17,475 nt of DNA from an uncultured Erysipelotrichaceae bacterium (GCA_902784015.1 CACZTC010000025.1:1-17475); one strand, 5' to 3'. Numbered from the stretch's first letter, positions 9,577 through 17,374 are shown. Made by a program: numbers and translations. The notes: generated from the letters alone by a model not told the origin.

Positions 9577-10546
9577 AATAGGTAATATTTATTTAGAAAT
9601 ACCTTTAATAGCGGCGCCACTTGCGGGCATATCTAATCCAGTCTATCGAGAGATGTGTCGTAAGTTTGGGGCCTCTTTAGTTGTGAGCGAAATGATAAGT
9701 GATAAAGCTTTGCATTATCATAATGCTAAAACAATAGATATGTGTAGGACTACTGAAAAAGAACATCCTGTAGCTTTACAATTATTTGGAAGTGACCCAC
9801 AAACGATGGGAGAAGCTAGTGAATATTTATCTTTGCATACGGACTGTTCGATTATAGATATCAATATGGGTTGTCCTGTTAATAAAGTTATAAAAGCTCA
9901 TGCAGGCTCTTATCTACTTCAATATCCTAATCTAGCTTATGAAATCATGAGAGCAGTTGTAGCTAATACGAATAGACCTGTGACAGTGAAGATGAGAGCA
10001 GGCTATGATAATGAACATATTAATTGTGTTGAGATAGCTAAATTAGCTGAAAAAGCAGGGGTTAGCGCTATTACTATACATGGTCGTACAAGAAACGATA
10101 TGTATAGTGGAAAAGTGAATTATGAATATATTAAAGCTGTAAAAGAGAATGTGAATATACCAGTTATTGGTAATGGTGATATTAAAACAGTAGATGATGC
10201 TAGAAGAATGATGGAAGAAACAAAATGTGATGCCATCATGGTAGGAAGAGGCATCCTAGGTAAACCATATTTCTTACAAGAATTAAAAGCTTATTTTAAT
10301 AATGAAGAATTTATTATGCCTTCATATTTAGAAAGATTAGATTTACTTGATAAATATATAGTCGATTTATGCGCATATGAAGGCGAAAGAAAAGGTGTTA
10401 GTATGATGCGTGGTATGAGCAGTTGGTATATTATGGGCATGCCCCATGCGAATGAATATAAAAATAGATTGTCTTTATCTAAATGCGAAATAGAAATGCA
10501 TAATATTATTGGAGAATATAAGAATTACCTATTACAACAAGAATAG
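9569..10546 (+). CDS. dusB: tRNA-dihydrouridine synthase (DusB type)
   Basis: FMN-dependent enzyme that reduces uridine to dihydrouridine in tRNA using NADPH. 325 residues form the TIM barrel plus the helical C-terminal domain. 'IPLIAAPLAGISNPVYR' is the N-terminal FMN-binding strand and loop; the catalytic cysteine is C102 in 'NMGCPVNKV'; then 'TVKMRAGYD', 'AITIHGRTR' and 'VIGNGDI...AIMVGRGILGKP' line the flavin phosphate site. The start overlaps the hslO end by 8 nt; the only ribosome site is a weak AAAGG about 13 nt upstream, so translation is probably coupled. The stop codon falls at the loop of a perfect hairpin. The B subfamily is assigned from Firmicute context, less surely than the family. 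Confidence 0.93.
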   Translation: MVKIGNIYLEIPLIAAPLAGISNPVYREMCRKFGASLVVSEMISDKALHYHNAKTIDMCRTTEKEHPVALQLFGSDPQTMGEASEYLSLHTDCSIIDINMGCPVNKVIKAHAGSYLLQYPNLAYEIMRAVVANTNRPVTVKMRAGYDNEHINCVEIAKLAEKAGVSAITIHGRTRNDMYSGKVNYEYIKAVKENVNIPVIGNGDIKTVDDARRMMEETKCDAIMVGRGILGKPYFLQELKAYFNNEEFIMPSYLERLDLLDKYIVDLCAYEGERKGVSMMRGMSSWYIMGMPHANEYKNRLSLSKCEIEMHNIIGEYKNYLLQQE

Positions 10547-10556
10547 GATATTCTTG
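10538..10556 (+). repeat. Inverted repeat at the dusB stop, overlapping the next promoter
   Basis: CAAGAATA (10538-10545) and TATTCTTG (10549-10556) are perfect inverted repeats around GGA. The dusB stop TAG (10544-10546) lies at the apex. No T run follows, so it is a poor terminator. The right arm overlaps the -35 TTGCGT of the following promoter, which allows an operator role. It is AT-rich and short enough that neither role is established. Confidence 0.4.
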
Positions 10557-10583
10557 CGTATATTTCATAAATAAAGGTAAAAT
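10554..10583 (+). promoter_or_regulatory. Promoter of the alpha/beta hydrolase gene
   Basis: A -35 TTGCGT (10554-10559) and a -10 TAAAAT (10578-10583) are separated by 18 bp. The expected start is 10589-10591, at or next to the ATG at 10591, implying a leaderless mRNA. No Shine-Dalgarno exists at normal spacing; AAAGG at 10573-10577 is 13 nt away and overlaps the -10 region. Confidence 0.5.
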
Positions 10584-10590
10584 ATAGCCC

Positions 10591-11667
10591 ATGATGAATC
10601 ATTCTAATAAAATGAAAATCTTAAGTTCTTTATATTCTAAATTTCTAAGTGATATAGATAATTTAGAAAATGCGCGCAAAGTTAATAAACTATGCGATAT
10701 TTTTACTAATCGTTGGTTAGGAATAAAGACAAAAATGCATAGCGAATATATTCAAAGATTAGATGGTACAACATTAAGAATATGCATCATTGAGGCTAAG
10801 AATAAAACGGATAATAAAAATAAGACAGGCTTATTATGGCTTCATGGTGGCGGTTATAGTATTGGCTTACCAGAACAAGATTTTATTTATGGGGATATGT
10901 TTGTGGAAGATGATACAGCTATTATGATCATGCCTGATTATAAAAAAACTACAGAAGCTCCTTATCCTAGTGCTTTAGAAGATGCATATTTAACGCTTGT
11001 TTGGATGATGGTAAATGCGGAAAGATTAAATATTAATCCTGATCAAATATTTATTGGTGGTGAAAGTGCAGGAGGAGGCTTATGTGCAGCTCTATCTTTA
11101 TTTGCGCGAGATGAAGGAGAGATTAATATTGCTTTTCAGATGCCTTTGTATCCAATGTTGGATGATAGGCCAACAAAAACAAATCAAAATAACCAATCAC
11201 CAGTTTGGAATAGTAGATTAAATGAAGCTGCATGGCATTTTTATACAAGAGACTTAACTGAAGTCGATAAATATTGTGCCCCATCTAGAGAAACTAATTA
11301 TGCTAATTTACCTCCAACATATACTTTTGTAGGAAGTGAAGAACCATTTTTAGAAGAAACAAAAGAATATATAAATAATTTATATAAAGCTGGTATACCA
11401 GTTATGTTTAAAGAATATGAAGGCTGTCATCATGCTTTTGATTTATTAGCTTATCATACAAAAATTGCAAAGCATGCTAGAAAGATGACATTAAAAGCAT
11501 TTAAATATGCGCAAGAGAATTTCTTTAAAAGACAAGATGGGTTACCCCCAGATAAAGAAATAATAAAAGATATAGAAGATAGTAATGAATTACAATTTAA
11601 TCAAGAATTAAAAGATTTAGATAATTTATTAGATGAGATTGATATAAATATATTTGAAGAAAAATAA
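10591..11667 (+). CDS. Alpha/beta hydrolase, HSL-type esterase/lipase
   Basis: 358 residues with the hormone-sensitive-lipase family signature: the oxyanion HGGG at residues 85-88, nucleophile S159 in GESAGG, and catalytic His at H281 in 'GCHHAFD'. These enzymes hydrolyse short acyl esters. The acid normally sits in a G..DP(F/L).(D/E)E motif; here the segment is 'GSEEPFLEE', with Glu251 at the Asp position, so the triad may be Ser-His-Glu. After the fold (about residue 305) comes an acidic, helical tail of ~50 residues rich in Asp/Glu/Leu, not usual for the family. There is no signal peptide, so it is cytoplasmic. It has its own promoter and seems monocistronic, although no terminator separates it from the riboswitch promoter 10 nt downstream. 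Substrate unknown. Confidence 0.85.
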   Translation: MMNHSNKMKILSSLYSKFLSDIDNLENARKVNKLCDIFTNRWLGIKTKMHSEYIQRLDGTTLRICIIEAKNKTDNKNKTGLLWLHGGGYSIGLPEQDFIYGDMFVEDDTAIMIMPDYKKTTEAPYPSALEDAYLTLVWMMVNAERLNINPDQIFIGGESAGGGLCAALSLFARDEGEINIAFQMPLYPMLDDRPTKTNQNNQSPVWNSRLNEAAWHFYTRDLTEVDKYCAPSRETNYANLPPTYTFVGSEEPFLEETKEYINNLYKAGIPVMFKEYEGCHHAFDLLAYHTKIAKHARKMTLKAFKYAQENFFKRQDGLPPDKEIIKDIEDSNELQFNQELKDLDNLLDEIDINIFEEK

Positions 11668-11676
11668 AGATAATTA

Positions 11677-11704
11677 TTGACAACATATTTGTTTTATATA
11701 AAAT
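11677..11704 (+). promoter_or_regulatory. Promoter of the riboswitch-ABC transporter operon
   Basis: A perfect -35 TTGACA (11677-11682) and a -10 TAAAAT (11699-11704) are separated by 16 bp, giving a start near 11711, just before the aptamer. This is the best -35 in the window, as expected for an operon controlled mainly after initiation. Confidence 0.75.
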
Positions 11705-11719
11705 AGTAAACATAAAACC

Positions 11720-11876
11720 GAATAGAGGTAGCGACGCAAATTAGTACTTAGGGGAGTCGGCAGACAATGAAACTAAGGAAAGGTAACCGTCGCCGAACGA
11801 ATATATTGGCAGATATATTCGTGGGGATATAGAGAATATCTATATCACTCCTTCAATTAAGAAGAGGCGCTATTGC
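11720..11876 (+). promoter_or_regulatory. Lysine riboswitch (L-box) aptamer
   Basis: The 276-nt gap before the transporter holds a structured leader. P1 is AATAG (11721-11725) with CTATT (11870-11874). 'AGAGGTAGCGACGC' follows P1 as in L-box RNAs. GCGAC (11731-11735) pairs with GTCGC (11789-11793) as the base of P2, with CTTAG (11747-11751) and CTAAG (11773-11777) further up. The conserved GTCGCCGAA is at 11789-11797. P3 is a perfect 9-bp hairpin (11798-11806 with 11813-11821), P4 is GATATAG/CTATATC (11826-11832, 11840-11846) and P5 is CTTC/GAAG (11851-11854, 11861-11864). Five helices around one junction plus this core match the family (RF00168 from memory). It should bind lysine. The adjoining terminator indicates transcriptional OFF control. 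Confidence 0.88.
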
Positions 11877-11891
11877 ATATGATCTGACTCG

Positions 11892-11924
11892 GACCGTACG
11901 TGATAGCATGTGCGGTTTTATTTT
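11892..11924 (+). terminator. Riboswitch-controlled attenuator terminator
   Basis: CCGTACGTG (11894-11902) pairs with CATGTGCGG (11907-11915) over 9 bp with two G-U pairs, loop ATAG, extended by A-T and G-T at the base, followed by TTTTATTTT (11916-11924). It lies between the aptamer and the binding-protein start at 11944. Its 5' arm can instead pair with 11869-11881, the 3' strand of P1 and what follows, giving the antiterminator. Confidence 0.87.
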
Positions 11925-11943
11925 GAAAGAAGAGGGTTAGATT

Positions 11944-12786
11944 ATGAGAAACATGAAAAGAGTATTAGCACTATTATTAGCAGTTGTTACTTTAACTGCT
12001 TGTAGTAGTGGAAGCGGCAATGCTGCTTCACAAAGCGCAAGCACAGGTAATGTGCTAAGAGTTGGTATGGAATGCAATTATGCACCATTCAACTGGACAA
12101 CAACAGAGTCAGGTGATACTACTGTAAAAATTAATAGCGTTGATTATGCTGATGGCTTTGATGTAGTTATGGCTGCAAGAATTGCTGAAGAAGCAGGCAT
12201 GGAATTAGAAATAGTTAAATTAGATTGGGATAGTTTGATTCCTGCTTTACAAAATAATCAAATAGATGCAGTTATCGCTGGTATGACAGATACTCCAGAA
12301 AGAAGAGAGAATGTTGATTTCACAACGCCATATTATATTTCTGAAGAAGTTGTTATCGTAAGAGCGGATTCTGATGTAGCTAATATTACAAGTATTAGTG
12401 AATTATCAGGAAGAAAAGTTATGGGTCAATTAAATACTGTTTATGATGATATCATCGACCAAATTGATGGTGTTGATCATGTAGCAGCTGCCGAAACTTT
12501 CCCTGCAGCTATTCAAGCATTACAAGGTGGTGCAGTGGATGCAGTTACTTCTGAATTACCTGTAGCAATTGGTGTTACTAGTGCAAATCCTGATTTAGCA
12601 TATGTACAATTCTCTGAAGGTAATGGCTTCAGTGGTAGCGAAGTTGATGCTTCTGTTTCAATTGCGGTAAGAAAAGGTGATACTGATTTATTAAATGCTT
12701 TACAAGCTGCTTTAGATACGATTAGTGATGATGAAAGACAAGAAATGATGCTTGATGCAACTAATCGTCAACCTGCTGGAGAATAA
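11944..12786 (+). CDS. Amino acid ABC transporter, substrate-binding lipoprotein (predicted lysine)
   Basis: 280 residues. The N-terminus has basic residues, a hydrophobic stretch and the lipobox LTAC with the lipidated Cys at residue 20, followed by a Ser/Gly/Ala linker, so it is anchored outside the membrane. From residue ~37, 'VLRVGMECNYAPFNW', 'YADGFDVVMAARIAEEAG', 'LIPALQNNQIDAVIAGMTDTPERRENVDFT' and 'YY' form the type II periplasmic-binding-protein fold of the polar amino acid family (SBP_bac_3); the Arg in TPERR is the usual carboxylate ligand. The start ATG follows AAGAGGG at about 8 nt. The upstream lysine riboswitch argues for lysine as ligand; from protein sequence alone other cationic or polar amino acids are possible. 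Permease and ATPase follow directly. Confidence 0.93.
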   Translation: MRNMKRVLALLLAVVTLTACSSGSGNAASQSASTGNVLRVGMECNYAPFNWTTTESGDTTVKINSVDYADGFDVVMAARIAEEAGMELEIVKLDWDSLIPALQNNQIDAVIAGMTDTPERRENVDFTTPYYISEEVVIVRADSDVANITSISELSGRKVMGQLNTVYDDIIDQIDGVDHVAAAETFPAAIQALQGGAVDAVTSELPVAIGVTSANPDLAYVQFSEGNGFSGSEVDASVSIAVRKGDTDLLNALQAALDTISDDERQEMMLDATNRQPAGE

Positions 12787-12788
12787 TA

Positions 12789-13583
12789 GTGGAAAGGTTC
12801 ATTCAAAATATATTAAAAATATTAAATACTTACGGAAGTAGTCTTTGGCTAGGTGTCAAGACTACTCTGTTTGTGGCTTTGACAGGCACATTGATTGGTC
12901 TTGTCTTAGGTTTAATAGTCGGTGGCATTAGAGCGATAAAGCTAGATTATAATGCTTCAAAAGCTTCAAAGGCATCTAAAAAGGCAATAGATATATTATT
13001 AAATATTTATATTGCAATTTTTAGAGGTACACCAATGATGGTGCAAGCATTATTTATCTATTATTTATTATTGGATTATATTCATTGGACTTATTTACAA
13101 GCTGCTGTTGTCGTAATTTCAATCAACACTGGAGCTTATATGGCAGAAATAGTTAGATCTGGTATACAAGCTGTTGATGTTGGTCAAAGTGAAGCAGCTA
13201 GATCTTTAGGTATGTCTAATTGGCAAACAATGATGAATGTTATATTACCGCAAGCAATTAAGAATGCTTTCCCAGCTATCGGTAATGAATTTATTGTTAA
13301 TATTAAAGACTCATCAGTATTAATGATTATTTCAATTACAGAATTAATGTTTCAAGCTAAATCAATAGCGGGATCAACATTTCTATTTACGGAAACATAT
13401 TTTATTGAAGCGATAATTTATTTAATCCTAACTAGTATTGCAGCTATTATTTTAAATATGATTGAAAAGAGAATGAACCAAACAAAAGTAAGTTTACCGC
13501 AAAGTGTCACAGCTCCAGAGAATATAGCTTATGCGGTTGAAAAAGAAAATATAGGAGGTAATAGTGATTATGCCTCTCGTTAA
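12789..13583 (+). CDS. Amino acid ABC transporter, permease
   Basis: 264 residues, HisM/GlnP-type permease of the polar amino acid family. The start is GTG 12789, preceded by GGAG (12778-12781) inside the end of the binding-protein gene, with two bases between the genes. There are about five hydrophobic segments. The ATPase-contacting EAA loop is '[22 protein letters not shown]', and '[12 protein letters not shown]' is the characteristic early motif of this family. A basic, Ala/Ser/Lys-rich insert ('[12 protein letters not shown]') lies in the first cytoplasmic loop and is longer than I expect for the family. The C-terminus extends ~25 residues beyond the last helix, and its coding region overlaps the start of the ATPase gene. 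Confidence 0.92.
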   Translation: MERFIQNILKILNTYGSSLWLGVKTTLFVALTGTLIGLVLGLIVGGIRAIKLDYNASKASKASKKAIDILLNIYIAIFRGTPMMVQALFIYYLLLDYIHWTYLQAAVVVISINTGAYMAEIVRSGIQAVDVGQSEAARSLGMSNWQTMMNVILPQAIKNAFPAIGNEFIVNIKDSSVLMIISITELMFQAKSIAGSTFLFTETYFIEAIIYLILTSIAAIILNMIEKRMNQTKVSLPQSVTAPENIAYAVEKENIGGNSDYASR

Positions 13584-14292
13584 TATTAAAAATATTCATA
13601 AAAAATTTGGAGATTTAGAAGTTCTAAAAGGTGTGGATTTTTCAGTAGAGGAAGGCGAAGTGGTTTGCCTTATTGGTAGATCAGGCTCAGGTAAATCAAC
13701 TTTATTAAGATGCATCAATATGTTAGAACAGCCAGATGAAGGATCTATTGAAGTATTTGGTGAAGATATTGTACATACTAAGGATATTAATGCATATAGA
13801 GCTAAAGTAGGTATGTGCTTCCAACAGTTTAATCTATTCAATAATATGAATGTCTTAGAAAACTGTGTAAGACCACAAGTAAAAATATTAAAGACACCTA
13901 AAGAAGAAGCACGTAATAGAGCTTTATTATTCTTAGATAAAGTTGGTATGCAAGATTTTGCGAATGCTTCAGTTAATAAAATATCAGGCGGTCAAAAACA
14001 AAGAGTGGCTATCGCCAGAAGCTTATGCATGGAACCTAAGCTAATGTTGTTTGATGAACCGACTAGTGCTTTAGATCCAGAGATGGTTCAAGAAGTATTA
14101 AGCGTTATGAAAGAATTAGCTAAAGAAGGCTTAACGATGATAGTTGTAACGCATGAAATGAATTTTGCGCGTGATGTTGCAGATAGAGTGGTTTTTATGG
14201 ATGGTGGAGTAATTGTTGAAGAGGGGACCCCAGAAGAGATGTTTACTAATCCACAAAATGAAGTAACTAAAGCCTTCTTGAGCACATATTAA
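13570..14292 (+). CDS. Amino acid ABC transporter, ATP-binding protein
   Basis: 240 residues from ATG 13570; GTG 13564 in the same frame would add two residues and lies 5 nt after AGGAGG (13553-13558), while the ATG lies 11 nt after it, so the start is uncertain by two codons. All nucleotide-binding motifs are intact: Walker [10 protein letters not shown] (residues 36-44), Q-loop 'CFQQFNLF', signature ISGGQKQR (138-145), Walker B '[12 protein letters not shown]' (from 158) and the switch His H195 in 'VTHEM'. It is the GlnQ/HisP type that drives polar amino acid import. The reading frame overlaps the permease end by 14 nt, consistent with coupled translation of the two membrane-complex subunits. 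Confidence 0.95.
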   Translation: MPLVNIKNIHKKFGDLEVLKGVDFSVEEGEVVCLIGRSGSGKSTLLRCINMLEQPDEGSIEVFGEDIVHTKDINAYRAKVGMCFQQFNLFNNMNVLENCVRPQVKILKTPKEEARNRALLFLDKVGMQDFANASVNKISGGQKQRVAIARSLCMEPKLMLFDEPTSALDPEMVQEVLSVMKELAKEGLTMIVVTHEMNFARDVADRVVFMDGGVIVEEGTPEEMFTNPQNEVTKAFLSTY

Positions 14293-14356
14293 TAACTCAC
14301 ATAATTTCACATGATTATTTGATATTTAATTTACTATTTCTTCGTATTATAGTTAT

Positions 14357-14460
14357 GCAGATTATATCTGCCCTGAATATATGTACCCCTTTACATTATT
14401 CAGAGATTCTATCCCCTTATTATGAATAAATAGAGAAAGCGCATAATGCGCTTTTTCTAT
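14357..14460 (+). ncRNA. Candidate structured small RNA or 3' UTR element
   Basis: The 260-nt gap between the transporter and trkA contains a compact series of hairpins: GCAGAT-TAT-ATCTGC (14357-14371), then CTGAATA(T)ATGTA with TACATTATTCAG (14373-14403, 12 bp with one bulged base, loop CCCCTT), a C-rich single-stranded stretch TATCCCC (14410-14416), a small TTATT/AATAA hairpin and finally a terminator (14433-14458). Two CCCCTT motifs in otherwise AT-rich DNA and a terminal hairpin with T tract are the layout of many Gram-positive trans-acting RNAs. A TATTAT at 14345-14350 could be its -10, but the nearest -35 (TTGATA, 14319-14324) is 20 bp away. It may equally be the processed end of the ABC operon mRNA. 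Confidence 0.35.
14433..14458 (+). terminator. Terminator between the ABC operon and trkA
   Basis: AAAGCGCA (14436-14443) and TGCGCTTT (14447-14454) form a perfect 8-bp stem around TAA, and the flanking G/A and T/C bases allow some extension. TTTTCT continues on the + strand. It ends either the ABC transporter transcript, 140 nt after its last stop codon, or the candidate small RNA. Confidence 0.8.
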
Positions 14461-14496
14461 TAAGTTACAATAATACATATAAAATATAGATGAATA

Positions 14497-14524
14497 TTGT
14501 CTTTTTATAGGGTGGTGCTAAAAT
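14497..14524 (+). promoter_or_regulatory. trkAH promoter
   Basis: A -35 TTGTCT (14497-14502) and an extended -10 TGCTAAAAT (14516-14524) with 16 bp between the hexamers. Transcription should start near 14531, leaving about 22 nt of leader that holds the AGAGGG (14542-14547) ribosome site. The leader is too short for a riboswitch. Confidence 0.6.
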
Positions 14525-14552
14525 TAATTAAGTCTATTAAAAGAGGGATATT

Positions 14553-15914
14553 ATGAAAATTCTTATTGCGGGAGCTGGTAAAGTCGGTAAGACTTTATGT
14601 GATGAATTAAGTGATGAAGGTCATGATATTACAATCATTGACAGTAATTCTAAAGTTTTAGAAGAAGTTGTTTCGAAATATGATGTTATTTCTTTAAATG
14701 GTAATAGTGCATCTAAAGCTACATTAGAAGCAGCTGATATAAAAAAGATGGATGTTTTTGTGGCGGCTACTAATATGGATGAAGTTAATTTGTTGAGCTG
14801 TATTACAGCGCAAGCTTTAAATCCAGAACTTGCGACAGTAGCGCGCATTAGAGATCCAGAATATGTTGATCAAGCTCAAGAAATGCGTAATACTTTTTCT
14901 TTGAATTATATTGTTAATCCAGAAAGACAAGCAGCTAGTGAAATTGCGAGATTATTAAAATATCCAGGCTTTTTAAAAAGAGAATATTTTGCGAAAGCTA
15001 AAGCTGAAGTTGTGGAATTAAAAATAAAAGAAGATAGCCCTCTTAATAATGTTAATTTAATTAATTTAGAAAATAATATTAAAGCACGAGTATTAGTATG
15101 TGCTGTTTTAAGAGATGGTAATCCTTATATTCCTCATGGTGATTTTGTCTTAGAAACTGACGATAAAATATTTATTACAGGTGAATCACAAGAATTACAT
15201 GAGATGTTGAAGAATTTAGGTATTATTTCTGAATCTGTTAATCATGTCATGATTGCGGGTGGAGGAAGAATAGCTTATTACTTAGCTAATGATTTACATG
15301 ATGCAGGTATTGAATCTTCAATTATTGAAGCGGATGAAGAAATATGTGAGAAATTATCTGCTACTTTACCATTTGCGACTATCATCCAAGGTGATGTTAG
15401 TGATCAAGCAGTATTAGATAATGAAGAAATAGATGAATATGATGCTTTTGTTTCACTTACTGGTATGGATGAATTGAATATTGTAACTTCTTTATATGCA
15501 ACAGCTAAAGGAGTTAGAGAAATAGTTACTAAATTAGGTAGAGGTGGAGAATCTACTTTATTAGATTCTATGCCAATAGGCTCTGTAATTTGTCCTAAAG
15601 AATTATGTACGATAAATATTGTGCGTTATTTAAGAGCTTTAGAGAATTCTAAAGGGGCAGCTATATCAATTCACCGTATAGCCGATGGCCTAGTTGAAGC
15701 AGTTGAATTTGTGGTAGATGATACTACTAAACATAAGAAAGAACCTTTAAAGAATGTTAAGACAAAAGAGAATGTTCTTATTGCGACAATAAGAAAAGGT
15801 CGCGAGTTTATGATAGCTAGTGGTGATGCTTATTTTGAAGAAGGCGATACAATGATTGTGATATGTAAGCGCAATAGTGGTATCAATAGAATCAATGATA
15901 TATTTGAGGATTAA
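14553..15914 (+). CDS. trkA: Trk potassium transporter peripheral subunit TrkA
   Basis: 453 residues, the usual length for a two-repeat TrkA. Each half is an RCK unit: an N-terminal Rossmann domain with a nucleotide motif (GAGKVG at residues 7-12 with the acidic end 'TIIDSN'; GGGRIA at 236-241 with 'SIIEAD') and a following TrkA_C domain (about 140-220 and 370-453). TrkA forms a ring on the inner face of TrkH and gates K+ uptake in response to NAD(H)/ATP or other ligands. The ATG follows AGAGGG by 5 nt. trkH starts 2 nt after the stop, with its ribosome site GAGGA inside the trkA end, so the two are made together. Confidence 0.95.
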   Translation: MKILIAGAGKVGKTLCDELSDEGHDITIIDSNSKVLEEVVSKYDVISLNGNSASKATLEAADIKKMDVFVAATNMDEVNLLSCITAQALNPELATVARIRDPEYVDQAQEMRNTFSLNYIVNPERQAASEIARLLKYPGFLKREYFAKAKAEVVELKIKEDSPLNNVNLINLENNIKARVLVCAVLRDGNPYIPHGDFVLETDDKIFITGESQELHEMLKNLGIISESVNHVMIAGGGRIAYYLANDLHDAGIESSIIEADEEICEKLSATLPFATIIQGDVSDQAVLDNEEIDEYDAFVSLTGMDELNIVTSLYATAKGVREIVTKLGRGGESTLLDSMPIGSVICPKELCTINIVRYLRALENSKGAAISIHRIADGLVEAVEFVVDDTTKHKKEPLKNVKTKENVLIATIRKGREFMIASGDAYFEEGDTMIVICKRNSGINRINDIFED

Positions 15915-15916
15915 TA

Positions 15917-17374
15917 ATGAACTTTAAGTTTATTTTTAGGATAATAGCACAAATATTGGCGATTGAAATTGTTTTCATGATTCCTTCCTTAGCGATTTCT
16001 TATTCATTAAATGAAATAAGTTTCCGCGCTTTTCTTATTTCCATGGCGATAATTGCAGCTATCGCAATTCTTTTATTAATTATTACTAAAGGTGCGAAAA
16101 GAGGTAAATTCTATGCCCGTGATGGCTTAGTTACAACTAGTCTAAGCTGGATATTTATGAGTTTATTAGGCGCTTTACCTTTTTATTTTTCTGGTTTTAT
16201 TCCTAATTATATTGATGCTTTTTTTGAAACAGTATCTGGTTTTACCACAACTGGATCATCAATTTTATTAGAAGTAGAATCATTAGATAAAGGATTATTA
16301 TTTTGGCGCTCTTTGACTCACTGGTTAGGTGGCATGGGTGTATTAGTATTCTTGATGTCAATTGTTTCTTTAGGTAAAAAGAATCAAGGTTTCTCTTTGC
16401 ATATTCTAAGAGCCGAATCTCCTGGGCCTTCCGTTGGTAAGATGGTTCCGCGCATGAAGAAAACAGCCGAAATATTATATTTAATTTATATTGGCTTAAC
16501 AGTTTTAAATATTTTTTTCTTGTTACTTGGGGGCATGAGTTTATTTGAAGCTTCTTGTACTGCTTTTGGAACTGCAGGAACAGGTGGATTTGGCGTCAAG
16601 AATGATTCTATCGCAGGTTATTCTCCCTATATCCAATATGTCACAACTATATTCATGTTGTTGTTTAGTATTAATTTTAGTATTTATTATGTAATTATAT
16701 TAAGACGCTTTAAAGAAGTATTTAAAGATGAAGAATTCAAATTATTCTGGATTATTGTTTTAAGTAGTATCGCTTTAATCACAATAAATATTTCAAAAAT
16801 GTATACTTCATTAGGTGAAGCATTTAGACATGTTGCTTTCTCTGTAGCAGCTATTATTTCTACTACCGGATATGCAAATGCCGACTTCAATTTATGGCCA
16901 TCATTTTCTAAAGGCATATTAGTAACTTTAATGATCTTTGGAGCTTGTGCTGGTAGTACAGGCGGCGGTATTAAACAAGCTAGAATATTATTACTATTTA
17001 AGAATTTAAGGAAGAATTTACATAAATCACTTCATCCAAGTGAAGTTAAAGCTGTCTTAGTTAATAAGAAACCAATTGATGATGATATTCTTCAAACAAC
17101 TAATGCATATTTAATAGCTTATGTAATAATAATCGTTTTATCTTTCTTAATAGTATCTTTAGATGGTTTTAGTTTTGAAACTACATTGACCGCTATCATA
17201 GCGACCTTTAATAATATTGGCCCAGGCTTAGATATGGTTGGTCCAGTAGGCAATTATGCTGCCTTTAGTAATTTAAGTAAATTAGTGATGTGCGCGGATA
17301 TGCTTGCAGGAAGATTAGAAATATATCCGATGTTAATATTATTATCTAAAACAACTTGGAAAAGAGCTCGTTGA
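15917..17374 (+). CDS. trkH: Trk potassium transporter membrane subunit TrkH
   Basis: 485 residues; the ion-conducting subunit of the Trk/Ktr/HKT superfamily. The four pore-loop filters are all recognisable: TTTGS at 110-114, 'GTAGTGGFG' from 218, STTGY at 315-319, and NNIGPG at 432-437. Each has the conserved glycine that lines the K+ site. 'FWRSLTHWLGGMGVLVF' after the first loop and 'GACAGSTGGGIKQAR' between the third and fourth are TrkH hallmarks, the latter being the gating loop region. The length and two N-terminal extra helices favour TrkH over the shorter KtrB. The stop TGA (17372-17374) starts in the loop of the terminator. Confidence 0.96.
   Translation: MNFKFIFRIIAQILAIEIVFMIPSLAISYSLNEISFRAFLISMAIIAAIAILLLIITKGAKRGKFYARDGLVTTSLSWIFMSLLGALPFYFSGFIPNYIDAFFETVSGFTTTGSSILLEVESLDKGLLFWRSLTHWLGGMGVLVFLMSIVSLGKKNQGFSLHILRAESPGPSVGKMVPRMKKTAEILYLIYIGLTVLNIFFLLLGGMSLFEASCTAFGTAGTGGFGVKNDSIAGYSPYIQYVTTIFMLLFSINFSIYYVIILRRFKEVFKDEEFKLFWIIVLSSIALITINISKMYTSLGEAFRHVAFSVAAIISTTGYANADFNLWPSFSKGILVTLMIFGACAGSTGGGIKQARILLLFKNLRKNLHKSLHPSEVKAVLVNKKPIDDDILQTTNAYLIAYVIIIVLSFLIVSLDGFSFETTLTAIIATFNNIGPGLDMVGPVGNYAAFSNLSKLVMCADMLAGRLEIYPMLILLSKTTWKRAR

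Noticed and set aside
11700..11930. T-box leader for the region before the ABC transporter
   Set aside because: No T-box consensus (TGGNACCGCG-like) or specifier loop is present, whereas the GTCGCCGAA core and five-helix layout fit the lysine aptamer.
14293..14552. A K+ or c-di-AMP riboswitch controlling trkAH
   Set aside because: The hairpins lie upstream of a terminator and of a good extended -10 promoter, which leaves only ~22 nt of trkA leader. The conserved ydaO-type core was not found.
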